In this document: piece by piece, positions 1 to 6,243 of the stretch
Numbering within the stretch: position 1 is the stretch's first letter
Layout of the letters: each line of letters opens with the position of its first letter
IMG/VR virus record: IMGVR_UViG_3300036859_000099
Location: 1 to 54,202 of that record
Length of the DNA: 54,202 nucleotides
Strand: one strand, 5' to 3'
DNA from: a virus
Notes under the pieces: model-generated
Seen by the model: only the letters and a program-made list of their open reading frames with translations
The model's database searches: none
What the model was told of the DNA's origin: nothing
Made by a program: the position numbers and the translations under genes

Positions 1-13
1 CCTCTGCCGCCGC

Positions 14-319
14 TCATAGCTTTGCCTCCTGCTCGCGGCGCTTGCGCAGCTCGGCCATCCGGATGGCGATTTGAATGGGCGCCTCGGCGGCCCAGGAATT
101 GCGCGCGTTGCGCTTCAGCATCCCGCGAAGCTGGCGCTCGATGTCGAGGGTTTCCATCTCTGCAACGCGAACCGGACGGGCCCAGGTTGTGTGGGAAAGC
201 TCTGGCTCGCGGATGCCGGCGCCGATGCTGGTAGCAACCGCCACTGCCTCGGCGGCTTCCTGGGTCGGCGCATCGATGGTCTGAAGGCGGTAGCCGCCGC
301 TGATCTGAAATTTCGCCAT
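14..319 (-). CDS. hypothetical protein, first gene of the leftward early operon
   Basis: This 101-residue protein is the first gene downstream of the leftward promoter at 446-474. The C-terminal half is charged and helical (about residues 55-101, ending RKRREQEAKL). I recognise no family. Its stop overlaps the ATG of the next leftward gene across the circle junction, so the two are translationally coupled. The position resembles early accessory or regulatory genes just after PL in lambda-like phages. Function unknown. Confidence 0.7.
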   Translation of the reverse strand: MAKFQISGGYRLQTIDAPTQEAAEAVAVATSIGAGIREPELSHTTWARPVRVAEMETLDIERQLRGMLKRNARNSWAAEAPIQIAIRMAELRKRREQEAKL

Positions 320-445
320 CTGACCGCCTCCATCAATTCGGGGTCACTGAGCGGCGCTCCCTGCCTAACGGAGCGTAAGGCGCCTGGGGGAAGCAGGCTC
401 TCGCTGGGTAGTGTGCGAGTTGGGTGCCGCTCAGTGACAGGATGG

Positions 446-474
446 AGTTTGCCTCAGAGGCAAGGACGCGTCAA
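446..474 (-). promoter_or_regulatory. leftward early promoter (PL)
   Basis: On the minus strand TTGACG (474-469) is followed after 17 bp by CAAACT (451-446). The -35 is a good match and the -10 a weak one. Operator OL1 fills the spacer, as an operator does in the rightward promoter. The first downstream gene starts at 319. The shared TTGACG plus operator design at both early promoters is the main support. Confidence 0.6.
449..463. promoter_or_regulatory. operator OL1, perfect 15-bp palindrome
   Basis: The site reads TTGCCTCAGAGGCAA, a perfect palindrome around its central A. It lies inside the spacer of the leftward promoter, six bases after the -35 hexamer on the minus strand. Four further copies occur at 483, 1183, 1218 and 1248, so this is the best match to the consensus bound by the repressor and/or Cro-like protein encoded alongside. 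Confidence 0.85.
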
Positions 475-475
475 G

Positions 476-498
476 AAAAAAGTTGCCTCAAAGGCAAC
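476..498 (-). terminator. rho-independent terminator of the repressor gene
   Basis: Read leftward, GTTGCCT-TTG-AGGCAAC forms a seven-pair stem with a three-base loop and is followed at once by six T residues. It lies 43 bp past the repressor stop and one base before the leftward -35 box. The stem is made from operator OL2, so one DNA element has two uses. Confidence 0.7.
483..497. promoter_or_regulatory. operator OL2, also a terminator stem
   Basis: The site reads TTGCCTCAAAGGCAA, one mismatch from OL1 and 34 bp from it. It lies just upstream of the leftward promoter -35. On the minus strand the same bases form the stem of a terminator for the repressor transcript (see 476-498). Confidence 0.8.
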
Positions 499-540
499 AA
501 AAGATGCGAGCGCGGATGACCGTGGCGAAATCGCTACAGG

Positions 541-1122
541 TCAGCAGTCCGGGATTGCCGGGTTGCTGTAGACAACCGGACGGCAGCTGACGAGCGCGCA
601 ATCCAACTCAGGGGCCTGATTATGCGCGACTAGGTTGTATCGTCCTTTCGATGTGCCGGGATGCACAACACGCAAAAGGCTGCGACCGTTTTCGAGCTGC
701 ACGAGACATTCACGCCCGAGGCACGCGCCGGCGTCGACGGGATTTTTTCCACAGAAAACTGTGTCGCCGGCCATATAGCGGGGATAGAGGCTGTCGTTCT
801 GGACGGTCAAAGCCAGCAGTTCGCCAAAGGCTATCGGAGCCTTGACTGTTACCTGCTTCTTGCCCGAGGGCCGCGGATGCACGACCCCGCCGGTCTCAAG
901 GATGCCGAACACGGGTACATCTCGCCAGACCTCGGTGACATCAATGAGGTCGACGACTTTGCAGCCCAGCGCATCGGCCAATGCTTGAAGTGACTGCACA
1001 GACCAGCCTCGCTTGCTGGTCTCAATTTTCGATACCTGCCCGGTTGATAAACCGGCCCGCTCCGCAAGTTGTTCCACGGTCCAACCCCGCTTGATCCGCA
1101 ATTCCCTCACTCTGTTCCGCAT
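541..1122 (-). CDS. S24/LexA-type phage repressor (CI-like)
   Basis: The 193-residue protein has an N-terminal XRE helix-turn-helix (about 5-60) and a C-terminal S24 peptidase-like domain (about 68-190). It is expected to bind the TTGCCTC operators and maintain lysogeny. The domain keeps the Ser motif (VQNDSLYPRYMAGD, Ser111). However, the position where the catalytic Lys usually sits (GRSLLRVVHPG) aligns to Arg151, and the usual Ala-Gly cleavage site seems to be Thr77-Gly78. RecA-stimulated self-cleavage may therefore be lost. It is divergent to the Cro-like gene at 1264, and transcription ends at the hairpin at 476-498. Confidence 0.88.
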   Translation of the reverse strand: MRNRVRELRIKRGWTVEQLAERAGLSTGQVSKIETSKRGWSVQSLQALADALGCKVVDLIDVTEVWRDVPVFGILETGGVVHPRPSGKKQVTVKAPIAFGELLALTVQNDSLYPRYMAGDTVFCGKNPVDAGACLGRECLVQLENGRSLLRVVHPGTSKGRYNLVAHNQAPELDCALVSCRPVVYSNPAIPDC

Positions 1123-1182
1123 CCTGACGGGTCCCCCTGGTCATGTGCGACCGTTTAGACACCGTCACAGCGCTCCTGAAAA

Positions 1183-1197
1183 TGTACTCAGAGGCAA
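1183..1197. promoter_or_regulatory. operator OR, repressor-proximal
   Basis: TGTACTCAGAGGCAA keeps the right half of the operator consensus; the left half has three mismatches. It lies about 60 bp upstream of the repressor start. On the minus strand TCAAGT, 17 bp, then TACATT is a plausible repressor-maintenance promoter whose -10 overlaps this site, so binding here could autoregulate the repressor (inference). Confidence 0.6.
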
Positions 1198-1205
1198 AAT
1201 CCAAC

Positions 1206-1235
1206 TTGACGCACCGCGTGCCTCAGGGGCAATAT
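1206..1235 (+). promoter_or_regulatory. rightward early promoter (PR)
   Basis: TTGACG at 1206-1211 is followed after 18 bp by CAATAT at 1230-1235. The -10 is weak. The operator at 1218 fills the spacer. The Cro-like gene and then the whole replication operon lie downstream. Confidence 0.55.
1218..1232. promoter_or_regulatory. operator OR, within the PR spacer
   Basis: GTGCCTCAGGGGCAA has two mismatches to the palindrome consensus. It lies six bases after the TTGACG -35 of the rightward promoter, mirroring OL1 in the leftward promoter. Confidence 0.75.
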
Positions 1236-1247
1236 ACGCGCACAGGT

Positions 1248-1262
1248 TCGCCTCTGAGGCAA
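1248..1262. promoter_or_regulatory. operator OR, at the Cro start
   Basis: TCGCCTCTGAGGCAA has one arm mismatch to the consensus. It ends one base before the ATG at 1264, and its GAGG is placed as the Shine-Dalgarno of that gene. A bound regulator could block elongation, and the site may also matter in the mRNA. Confidence 0.75.
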
Positions 1263-1263
1263 G

Positions 1264-1539
1264 ATGCGCTCTATGAAACTCCACACATGGTTGGCTGAGA
1301 ACGGCAAGAGCGTCACATGGCTGGCCCAGCAGACCAGCCTGTCGGTCTCCTACGTCTCTCGCCTTGTCGAGCGTGATGGCGTTGCCGAGAAGACACCGTC
1401 AATGGAGACATGCGCGAAGATTGCACAGGCCACCGATGGGCGCGTTACGGCCAATGACTTCGTTCCGGCCGGGAAGATGCGATCTCGCAAGCGCATCCCA
1501 AAAAAGCGCGAAACGCGCGGGGCAGCAGTCGCTGCGTAG
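1264..1539 (+). CDS. Cro-like helix-turn-helix regulator
   Basis: The 91-residue protein has one HTH domain (about residues 4-65, with WLAQQTSLSVSYVSRL as the helix-turn-helix) and a basic tail (KRIPKKRETRG). It is the first gene rightward of PR and divergent from the repressor, the position of Cro. The ATG at 1264 follows GAGG in the last operator; a second in-frame ATG at 1273 is an alternative. It is expected to compete for the same five operators and favour lytic growth. Confidence 0.82.
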   Translation: MRSMKLHTWLAENGKSVTWLAQQTSLSVSYVSRLVERDGVAEKTPSMETCAKIAQATDGRVTANDFVPAGKMRSRKRIPKKRETRGAAVAA

Positions 1540-1550
1540 TACGCATTTTT
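1533..1550 (+). terminator. weak terminator after the cro-like gene
   Basis: TGCGT-AGT-ACGCA forms a five-pair stem followed by TTTTT, overlapping the stop codon of the Cro-like gene. The stem is short, so termination is probably partial, like lambda tR1. An antitermination system is not evident. Confidence 0.4.
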
Positions 1551-1895
1551 ACTGGTCTCCCCAACGTTAGGTTGAATAAGCACCTCGCCTAAATCTTGTC
1601 AAGCTTTGTTCTAGTTAGGTTCACCACAGGACATCGCGGTTCCGCGTGCGTCGTTGCGTTGTGTCCGCAAGCATCAGCGTTCTGCGCATCGCCCTTGCAA
1701 CATCTGTCTTGGCCGGAAGGGACCGGGGTAAGGCAGCCGTGAAGCGAGGTTCCCGACAGGTAACATCAGGGGCTGTGGCCGCCTGTGAGCCGGGCCAAAG
1801 CTCTGCAGAGCCCAAAGCCCTCCGATGCGCAGAACTCTGATGCTTTTCCAGTCCGTCGCGTTGTGCGTCCCACCCAAACTCTATGGGAGCAGAAC
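1551..1895. other. 345-bp region without a convincing gene
   Basis: No frame here looks protein-like. A dyad around 1793-1820 (GGGC ... GCTCTGCAGAGC ... GCCC) could form a hairpin in the early rightward RNA. I found no convincing promoter. The region may hold a second regulatory point or untranslated leader for the genes from 1896. Confidence 0.4.
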
Positions 1896-2102
1896 GTGGC
1901 TACGGAATCGATCTCAGCGCCCTGCCTCAAATGCGGAGCCCCGGCGCGCAAGCCCTACCGGCAGATCGACAACTACTACCCGCAGCTCTGCCCTGCCTGC
2001 CATCGCGCCCGCGAAGACCTCATCGAGGAAGCCCGGAAAGAGCACCGGAGAAAGTACCGCGGCGAGGTCCGGCGGTTCCATCGCCATGAGGCTCGCCGAT
2101 GA
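1896..2102 (+). CDS. small zinc-ribbon protein
   Basis: The 68-residue product has two CxxC pairs (CLKCGAP and CPACH, about 20 residues apart) typical of a zinc ribbon, then a very basic charged tail. I place the start at the GTG at 1896 because GGGAG lies 6 bases upstream; an in-frame GTG at 1785 lacks a binding site. The last bases overlap the next ATG. It probably binds nucleic acid or protein; function unknown. Confidence 0.6.
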   Translation: MATESISAPCLKCGAPARKPYRQIDNYYPQLCPACHRAREDLIEEARKEHRRKYRGEVRRFHRHEARR

Positions 2103-2392
2103 CGAAATCCAAGCAGATCATGCGTCTCGGCGCCGCCGGCAGGACCACCAAGCAGATCGCGTGCGAGGTCTACGGGCTTTCCGAGTACACGCCCTCCGCC
2201 GAGCTGAAGAGCCGCATGGCGTACGTGCGGACCGCTCTGCGCCAACGGCGTGGCAAAGGCGTTTCCGACAACGACCGAGCCTATCTCATCCGCCGCTTTG
2301 GTGGCACCAGCACTGCGGACGCCTGGCGCCGCCGTGCTGCGTACTATCGGCAGCAGAAGCGGCTCTTTCCCGACATTCAGGAGACCGCGTGA
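2099..2392 (+). CDS. hypothetical protein with a possible helix-turn-helix
   Basis: The 97-residue basic protein starts in an ATGA overlap with the preceding stop. Residues about 8-30 (IMRLGAAGRTTKQIACEVYG) resemble the helices of a resolvase- or sigma-like HTH. The rest is rich in Arg and Tyr. The stop overlaps the GTG of the next gene. A DNA-binding early protein is likely, but no family is recognised. Confidence 0.65.
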   Translation: MTKSKQIMRLGAAGRTTKQIACEVYGLSEYTPSAELKSRMAYVRTALRQRRGKGVSDNDRAYLIRRFGGTSTADAWRRRAAYYRQQKRLFPDIQETA

Positions 2393-3381
2393 GCGCCCAG
2401 CCCAACAAGTTGCCGATGAAACGATGGGCCTGCGTGGTCATGGTAGGCCTCGCGTGGACGCTCACGGTCATCGGCGTCGCCATCAATATCCGCAACGGCC
2501 AGCGCCTGAGCCTCGATGTCTACGGCTGGTTCCTGCAGGGTTTCGTTGTCGGGGCACTCAGCATAGCGCCCGTGGCCGTCATGAGCTGGGCTGGCTACCA
2601 GTGGGCGGGCCGCCGGTTTGCAGCCTGCATCTTCGGCTTCATCGTCGCTCTACCGCTGATCTTCTTCAATTGGTGGTCCTCCAATGAGTTCATGGGTGAC
2701 CAAATGTTGGGCCACTACCGGGCGCAGGAAGACCGCCTCAAGGCGGACGAGGGCTTGGCGGACCTTGAGAATAACGAGGTCCTCCGCTCCAGGCGCGAGG
2801 CCGAAAAGCGGCTGTGGGATGCGTGGAACGACACCAAGAGTGTGAGCGAGAAGGCACGCATCAAGAAGGAACTCGACGAGCTTCGCGGCGAGACGCCGGC
2901 ACTGAGGGCCGCAACTCCGGAACGCAATGTTGGCGCGCGCTCGTCTTGGCTCAGCAAACGGCTCGGCTGGGACAGGGAGACGATCGAGGGCGTGACCCCG
3001 ACAATGGCGCCAATCCTCATGCAGATTGTCGAGGTGTTTTTCTCACTGATGGGCTTCGCTTCGTGGCCCCGCGGGGCGGTTGCAGCGCCACCACCCCCAA
3101 CTGGAAACCAGAAGGAAACCAAACGGGAAACCACACCCCCATTTACCCGCGCCTACGAGAAGCCAGAGGCCCTTAAAGATGCCCTTCAACTGATTTCCGG
3201 CGGCTCATCCCTGGAAAACCAGAAGGCGCTAGCGAAACGATGGGGCCGCTCCAAGGGAACCGTCAGCAAATGGCTGAAGGAATTCGAGCGCCGCGACCTC
3301 ATCGTTCGCACCCGCACCGGCTACAGCAAGGTTCTGGGGCCGGCCAAGGCCAACGGCAATGGAGCGCATGTCATGAGTTGA
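2389..3381 (+). CDS. membrane protein with C-terminal winged-helix domain
   Basis: The GTG at 2389 overlaps the previous stop and follows GGAG. The 330-residue protein has three N-terminal hydrophobic segments (near WACVVMVGLAWTLTVIGVAI, GWFLQGFVVGALSIAPVAV and FAACIFGFIVALPLIFF). A charged, probably coiled-coil region follows, then a fourth hydrophobic stretch (APILMQIVEVFFSLMGF) and a C-terminal HTH (ALAKRWGRSKGTVSKWLKEF). The arrangement suggests a DNA-binding domain tethered to the inner membrane beside the replication genes. The exact role is unknown. Confidence 0.75.
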   Translation: MSAQPNKLPMKRWACVVMVGLAWTLTVIGVAINIRNGQRLSLDVYGWFLQGFVVGALSIAPVAVMSWAGYQWAGRRFAACIFGFIVALPLIFFNWWSSNEFMGDQMLGHYRAQEDRLKADEGLADLENNEVLRSRREAEKRLWDAWNDTKSVSEKARIKKELDELRGETPALRAATPERNVGARSSWLSKRLGWDRETIEGVTPTMAPILMQIVEVFFSLMGFASWPRGAVAAPPPPTGNQKETKRETTPPFTRAYEKPEALKDALQLISGGSSLENQKALAKRWGRSKGTVSKWLKEFERRDLIVRTRTGYSKVLGPAKANGNGAHVMS

Positions 3382-3455
3382 AACTGCGATGGCGCCCCTG
3401 CCAGGGAGCACCATCGAAATTGCCCGAGCAGATGCAACGCACAGAAGGAAAGCAG

Positions 3456-3665
3456 ATGCAATCTACCAGATACGCACAGGATGTCAAGCGCCAACGCTGG
3501 GTGGCCGACGCTGCCGCCCGCGCTGAACGACGCTCTGGCAGCGTCCGCTCGCACCCAACGCCTCTCGCCCAAGTGCAGCAGCTGGTCGCGTCCATCATGG
3601 ACCAGCGCATCTCGCGCGCGCAGCTGCGCGAGATCGCCAGCGCCATTTCGGAGGGTCGCGCATGA
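3456..3665 (+). CDS. small basic hypothetical protein
   Basis: The 69-residue protein begins at an ATG at 3456 preceded by AAGGAA. It is rich in Arg, Ala and Gln and likely helical. Its stop overlaps the ATG of the initiator gene at 3662, so the two are probably co-translated. No family is recognised. Confidence 0.55.
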   Translation: MQSTRYAQDVKRQRWVADAAARAERRSGSVRSHPTPLAQVQQLVASIMDQRISRAQLREIASAISEGRA

Positions 3666-4621
3666 CCTCTCCAGTGATTGGCCACAACTCCGGCCTATAC
3701 GTCTCCGACATCGGCAAGCTGCAGGCGATCGACGCGGTCCTTAGGAACCCCAAGTTCTCGCAGACCGAGGCGCTAATTCTGATCGGTCTGATCGTCCGAA
3801 GCGACAAGACCTACGCGAACGCCTTCCCTGGCGCTGGCACGCTCGCCGTGTACGCCAAGGTCGCCCAGAGCGACACAGTTTTCAAAGCGCTTCGCAGGCT
3901 CGAGGACCACTTCCAGATGGTCAAGCGCGCGAGCCGCGGCAGCGGGCGCAGCAACTCTTATGCGGTCCTGCCGCAGCGGGTGGTCGACGCAATCGTTACC
4001 GAATACGACGCGAAAAAGCAGAATGCTGCTGCAACTCCAACCCACCCTGTTCAACAGGGCGCCCCAATAGAACTACCCACGCTCAACAGGGTGGCTTCTG
4101 AAACCCACCCCGTTCAACAGGGTGGGTCTGAACCAAAACCCACCCCGTTCAACAGGGTGGGTCTGAACCAAAACCCACCCCGTTCAACAGGGTGGCTTTC
4201 CCAAACCCACCCTGTTCAACAGGGTGCGACCCACCCTGTTGAACAGGGTGCATATCCATTCCATGATCCAAATAAGAAAGAGGAGGAGGGGGGCGGCAAC
4301 AAATTCTTGCCGTTCAACTGGGCGACGGCCCTCAACCCCTCCTCTGCAGAAGATGCGCATGATGTCTGTTGGCGTGATGATGGAACTATTGAGGTCAACA
4401 ACGGCTTCAAGGTCGAACTCCAAGCGAGCTTCCCGAACGTCGACTTGACCTCAGGCCTGGCCATCGTTGCTGGCGAAGCCAGGACAGACGAGGTTGGGAC
4501 GGACCTCAAGCGGCGCATTCGACGCAAGTTCGGATACCTCCAGAACGACGAGCATGGGCGTGATCGTCGCGCAGTGAGAGTGCGCGCATCCCAGACGAAA
4601 CCCAAGCCGTCGAGGTGGTGA
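3662..4621 (+). CDS. replication initiator, lambda O-like, with embedded origin
   Basis: The 319-residue protein has an N-terminal winged-helix-type domain (about 20-115: an AFPGAGTLAVYAKVAQSDTVFKAL-like region seen in O-type and DnaD-type initiators). A repetitive linker (about 127-197, with THPVQQG peptides) follows, then a C-terminal domain that should contact the helicase. The linker is encoded by seven palindromic iterons, exactly as the lambda origin lies inside gene O. The helicase gene follows directly. Family assignment rests on architecture and context rather than clear similarity. Confidence 0.75.
   Translation: MTSPVIGHNSGLYVSDIGKLQAIDAVLRNPKFSQTEALILIGLIVRSDKTYANAFPGAGTLAVYAKVAQSDTVFKALRRLEDHFQMVKRASRGSGRSNSYAVLPQRVVDAIVTEYDAKKQNAAATPTHPVQQGAPIELPTLNRVASETHPVQQGGSEPKPTPFNRVGLNQNPPRSTGWLSQTHPVQQGATHPVEQGAYPFHDPNKKEEEGGGNKFLPFNWATALNPSSAEDAHDVCWRDDGTIEVNNGFKVELQASFPNVDLTSGLAIVAGEARTDEVGTDLKRRIRRKFGYLQNDEHGRDRRAVRVRASQTKPKPSRW
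4041..4250. repeat. seven origin iterons with a following A+T-rich stretch
   Basis: Seven copies of CCACCCTGTTCAACAGGGTGG or close variants lie at 4041, 4076, 4104, 4139, 4174, 4206 and 4230. The core CAACAGGG recurs at intervals of 32, 31, 35, 35, 32 and 24 bp. Each unit is itself a palindrome. The second copy is the most degenerate; the last has GTTGAAC. A purine- and A-rich tract (4251-4290) follows in otherwise GC-rich DNA, a candidate unwinding element. This is the likely replication origin. Confidence 0.85.
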
Positions 4622-4623
4622 CC

Positions 4624-5805
4624 ATGCACGGCGTCCTCGACAACACGGTTGCGCGCGGCCCGCTGATCATCACGGTGGGCGAAAAGGCGGTGGTACTTTG
4701 CCGACAGTACGGGTTCCGGCATGTGGCCGACGCAACTCTGACGACAGCCCTGCTCGACAAAGAGGGTGCCGTTAGAGGGGAGATCGAGTTCTTCGGCGAC
4801 TACGTGATCATGATCACGGAGGGCGACGAAGGCATTCGTGACGACATCGCTATTTGTCTGGGCGATGAGCGTTGCCGGTGGGCCTATTTCCCGATCGACG
4901 CAGATGACATACCGGCTGCCGTCATGGGCGCCAATCCAATGTGGACGGATGAGGTGTCCACCATCGATGACGTGCCGGAGCCGGGAAGAATTGACGCCTA
5001 CCCAACTGGTTTTCCCGAGCTCGACGAGCACGGCTTCCGCATCACGCTGCCTGCGTTCATGCCGATCATCGGCCCCTACGGCAGTGGCAAGAGCGTGTTT
5101 CTCCGGCAGCTCTTGGTGAACCTCTACAAGCTGCACGGATGGAAGTTCCTGCTCACCAGCTTCGAGGAGAAGGTGAAGCCGCGCTATCACCGCGATCTTC
5201 GCAGGCACTTCATCGGCAAGCCATTCTGCTCCGCAAGCGGAGAGGTGCTTTGGAGCGACGAGGACGAGGCCCGCGCCGACGCTGAAATCCGCAAGTCTGC
5301 GGTGTTCCTCCGGCGCAAGCGCAACGCTGTGTTGGACCTTGCCCGCCTTTTGAGCCGCATCAAGTTTGCGGCTCGCGTCCATGGCGTTCGCGTGGTGGCG
5401 ATCGATCCGGTCAACGAGATCGACCATCAGGTGCCGAAGGGTGAGTCCAAGACGGATTACATGGGCAAGTTCATCATGGAACTGAAGGCGCTCGCCGACG
5501 ACTACGGCCTGTTGATGATCGTGTGCGCGCATCCGCCCAAGGACGGCGTCGAGAAGCGACTGTCGAAGACCGGCGTGCTCACGCTCAACGACGGCGCCGA
5601 CACTGCGCACTGGGGCAACAAGGCCGACATCGGACTGTGCGTATGGAGGAACCTGGACGGTCCCACCTACCTGCACGGCGACAAACTCAAGGATCACGAG
5701 ACGATGGGCAAGCCGTTTCTTGCCGAGATGATCTTGAACCCGGCGCTCAACGCATTCCGCATCAACCGCATGGGCTATCACATCCTCCAGGAGGGCCAAG
5801 AATGA
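4624..5805 (+). CDS. DnaB/Twinkle-type replicative helicase
   Basis: The protein of about 393 residues has a RecA-fold helicase domain with Walker A (GPYGSGKS, about 150-157), Walker B (VRVVAIDPVNE), and a later His/sensor region (IVCAHPPKDG). The N-terminus (about 55-105, with ITEGDEGIRDDIAICLG) looks like a degenerate Toprim fold without a zinc-binding primase module. It therefore probably unwinds DNA but depends on another primase. The ATG at 4624 follows GAGG; the GTG codons at 4615 and 4618 are alternatives. It acts with the initiator encoded just upstream. Confidence 0.88.
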   Translation: MHGVLDNTVARGPLIITVGEKAVVLCRQYGFRHVADATLTTALLDKEGAVRGEIEFFGDYVIMITEGDEGIRDDIAICLGDERCRWAYFPIDADDIPAAVMGANPMWTDEVSTIDDVPEPGRIDAYPTGFPELDEHGFRITLPAFMPIIGPYGSGKSVFLRQLLVNLYKLHGWKFLLTSFEEKVKPRYHRDLRRHFIGKPFCSASGEVLWSDEDEARADAEIRKSAVFLRRKRNAVLDLARLLSRIKFAARVHGVRVVAIDPVNEIDHQVPKGESKTDYMGKFIMELKALADDYGLLMIVCAHPPKDGVEKRLSKTGVLTLNDGADTAHWGNKADIGLCVWRNLDGPTYLHGDKLKDHETMGKPFLAEMILNPALNAFRINRMGYHILQEGQE

Positions 5806-5930
5806 CACCGGAGCTTACCCGCGAACGCGAACTCTTGGACCGTCTCTCATTGGCGCTTGAAACTGGCCGTCACATCGAAAGCGCCCGCAAGGCCCTACGC
5901 AAGTTCTACCAGCAGCTAGGCATGTACTGA
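5802..5930 (+). CDS. small helical protein (42 residues)
   Basis: It starts in an ATGA overlap with the helicase stop. It is a single charged amphipathic helix (LTRERELLDRLSLALETGRH...). No family is recognised; the tight coupling suggests it works with replication. Confidence 0.55.
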   Translation: MTPELTRERELLDRLSLALETGRHIESARKALRKFYQQLGMY

Positions 5931-5943
5931 AAGGAAAAGTGGC

Positions 5944-6150
5944 ATGACACCAGATCGCATCGAGAATCACGATGGCTATCACCCAGCCAATCTGGAACTT
6001 CAGCCGTACCCGCACGAAGCAGTCATCGAGTTGGCAAAACTAGCGAAGGCACTCGGAGTGCAATTCAAGATCAGCGGCTTTCCATTCGGAGCGTCGTACG
6101 ACAAAGAGGAAGACGGGAAGACGATCTCGGATATGGCGGAGGCAACCTAA
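5944..6150 (+). CDS. hypothetical early protein
   Basis: The 68-residue acidic protein is preceded by AAAGGAAAAG and an ATG. It has no membrane segment or recognisable motif. Its TAA shares a base with the ATG of the tiny gene at 6150. Function unknown. Confidence 0.6.
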   Translation: MTPDRIENHDGYHPANLELQPYPHEAVIELAKLAKALGVQFKISGFPFGASYDKEEDGKTISDMAEAT

Positions 6151-6242
6151 TGCAAGTCTCCACCATCTTCTGGTCGATTGCCGGCTTCGGCGTGAGCATG
6201 GGAATTCTGCTGGGCGCGATCTTGGTCGCGTTCGCCGGGTGA
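6150..6242 (+). CDS. 30-residue single-pass membrane peptide
   Basis: The ATG at 6150 overlaps the previous TAA and lies 7 bases after GGAGG. The product is almost wholly one hydrophobic helix (WSIAGFGVSMGILLGAILVA). Coupled translation and a good ribosome binding site support a real gene. Function unknown. Confidence 0.6.
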   Translation: MQVSTIFWSIAGFGVSMGILLGAILVAFAG

Positions 6243-6243
6243 G

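Noticed and set aside
661-993. Plus-strand frame inside the repressor gene
   Set aside because: It is opposite a repressor with clear HTH and S24 motifs and has no binding site.
1825-2388. N-terminal extension of the membrane HTH protein by 188 codons
   Set aside because: This part overlaps two genes in other frames and reads as shadow; the GTG at 2389 has a binding site and a stop overlap.
4041-4250. CRISPR-like repeat array
   Set aside because: Spacing is uneven (24-35 bp), the intervening bases are themselves repeated, and the array lies in frame inside a gene; it fits origin iterons.
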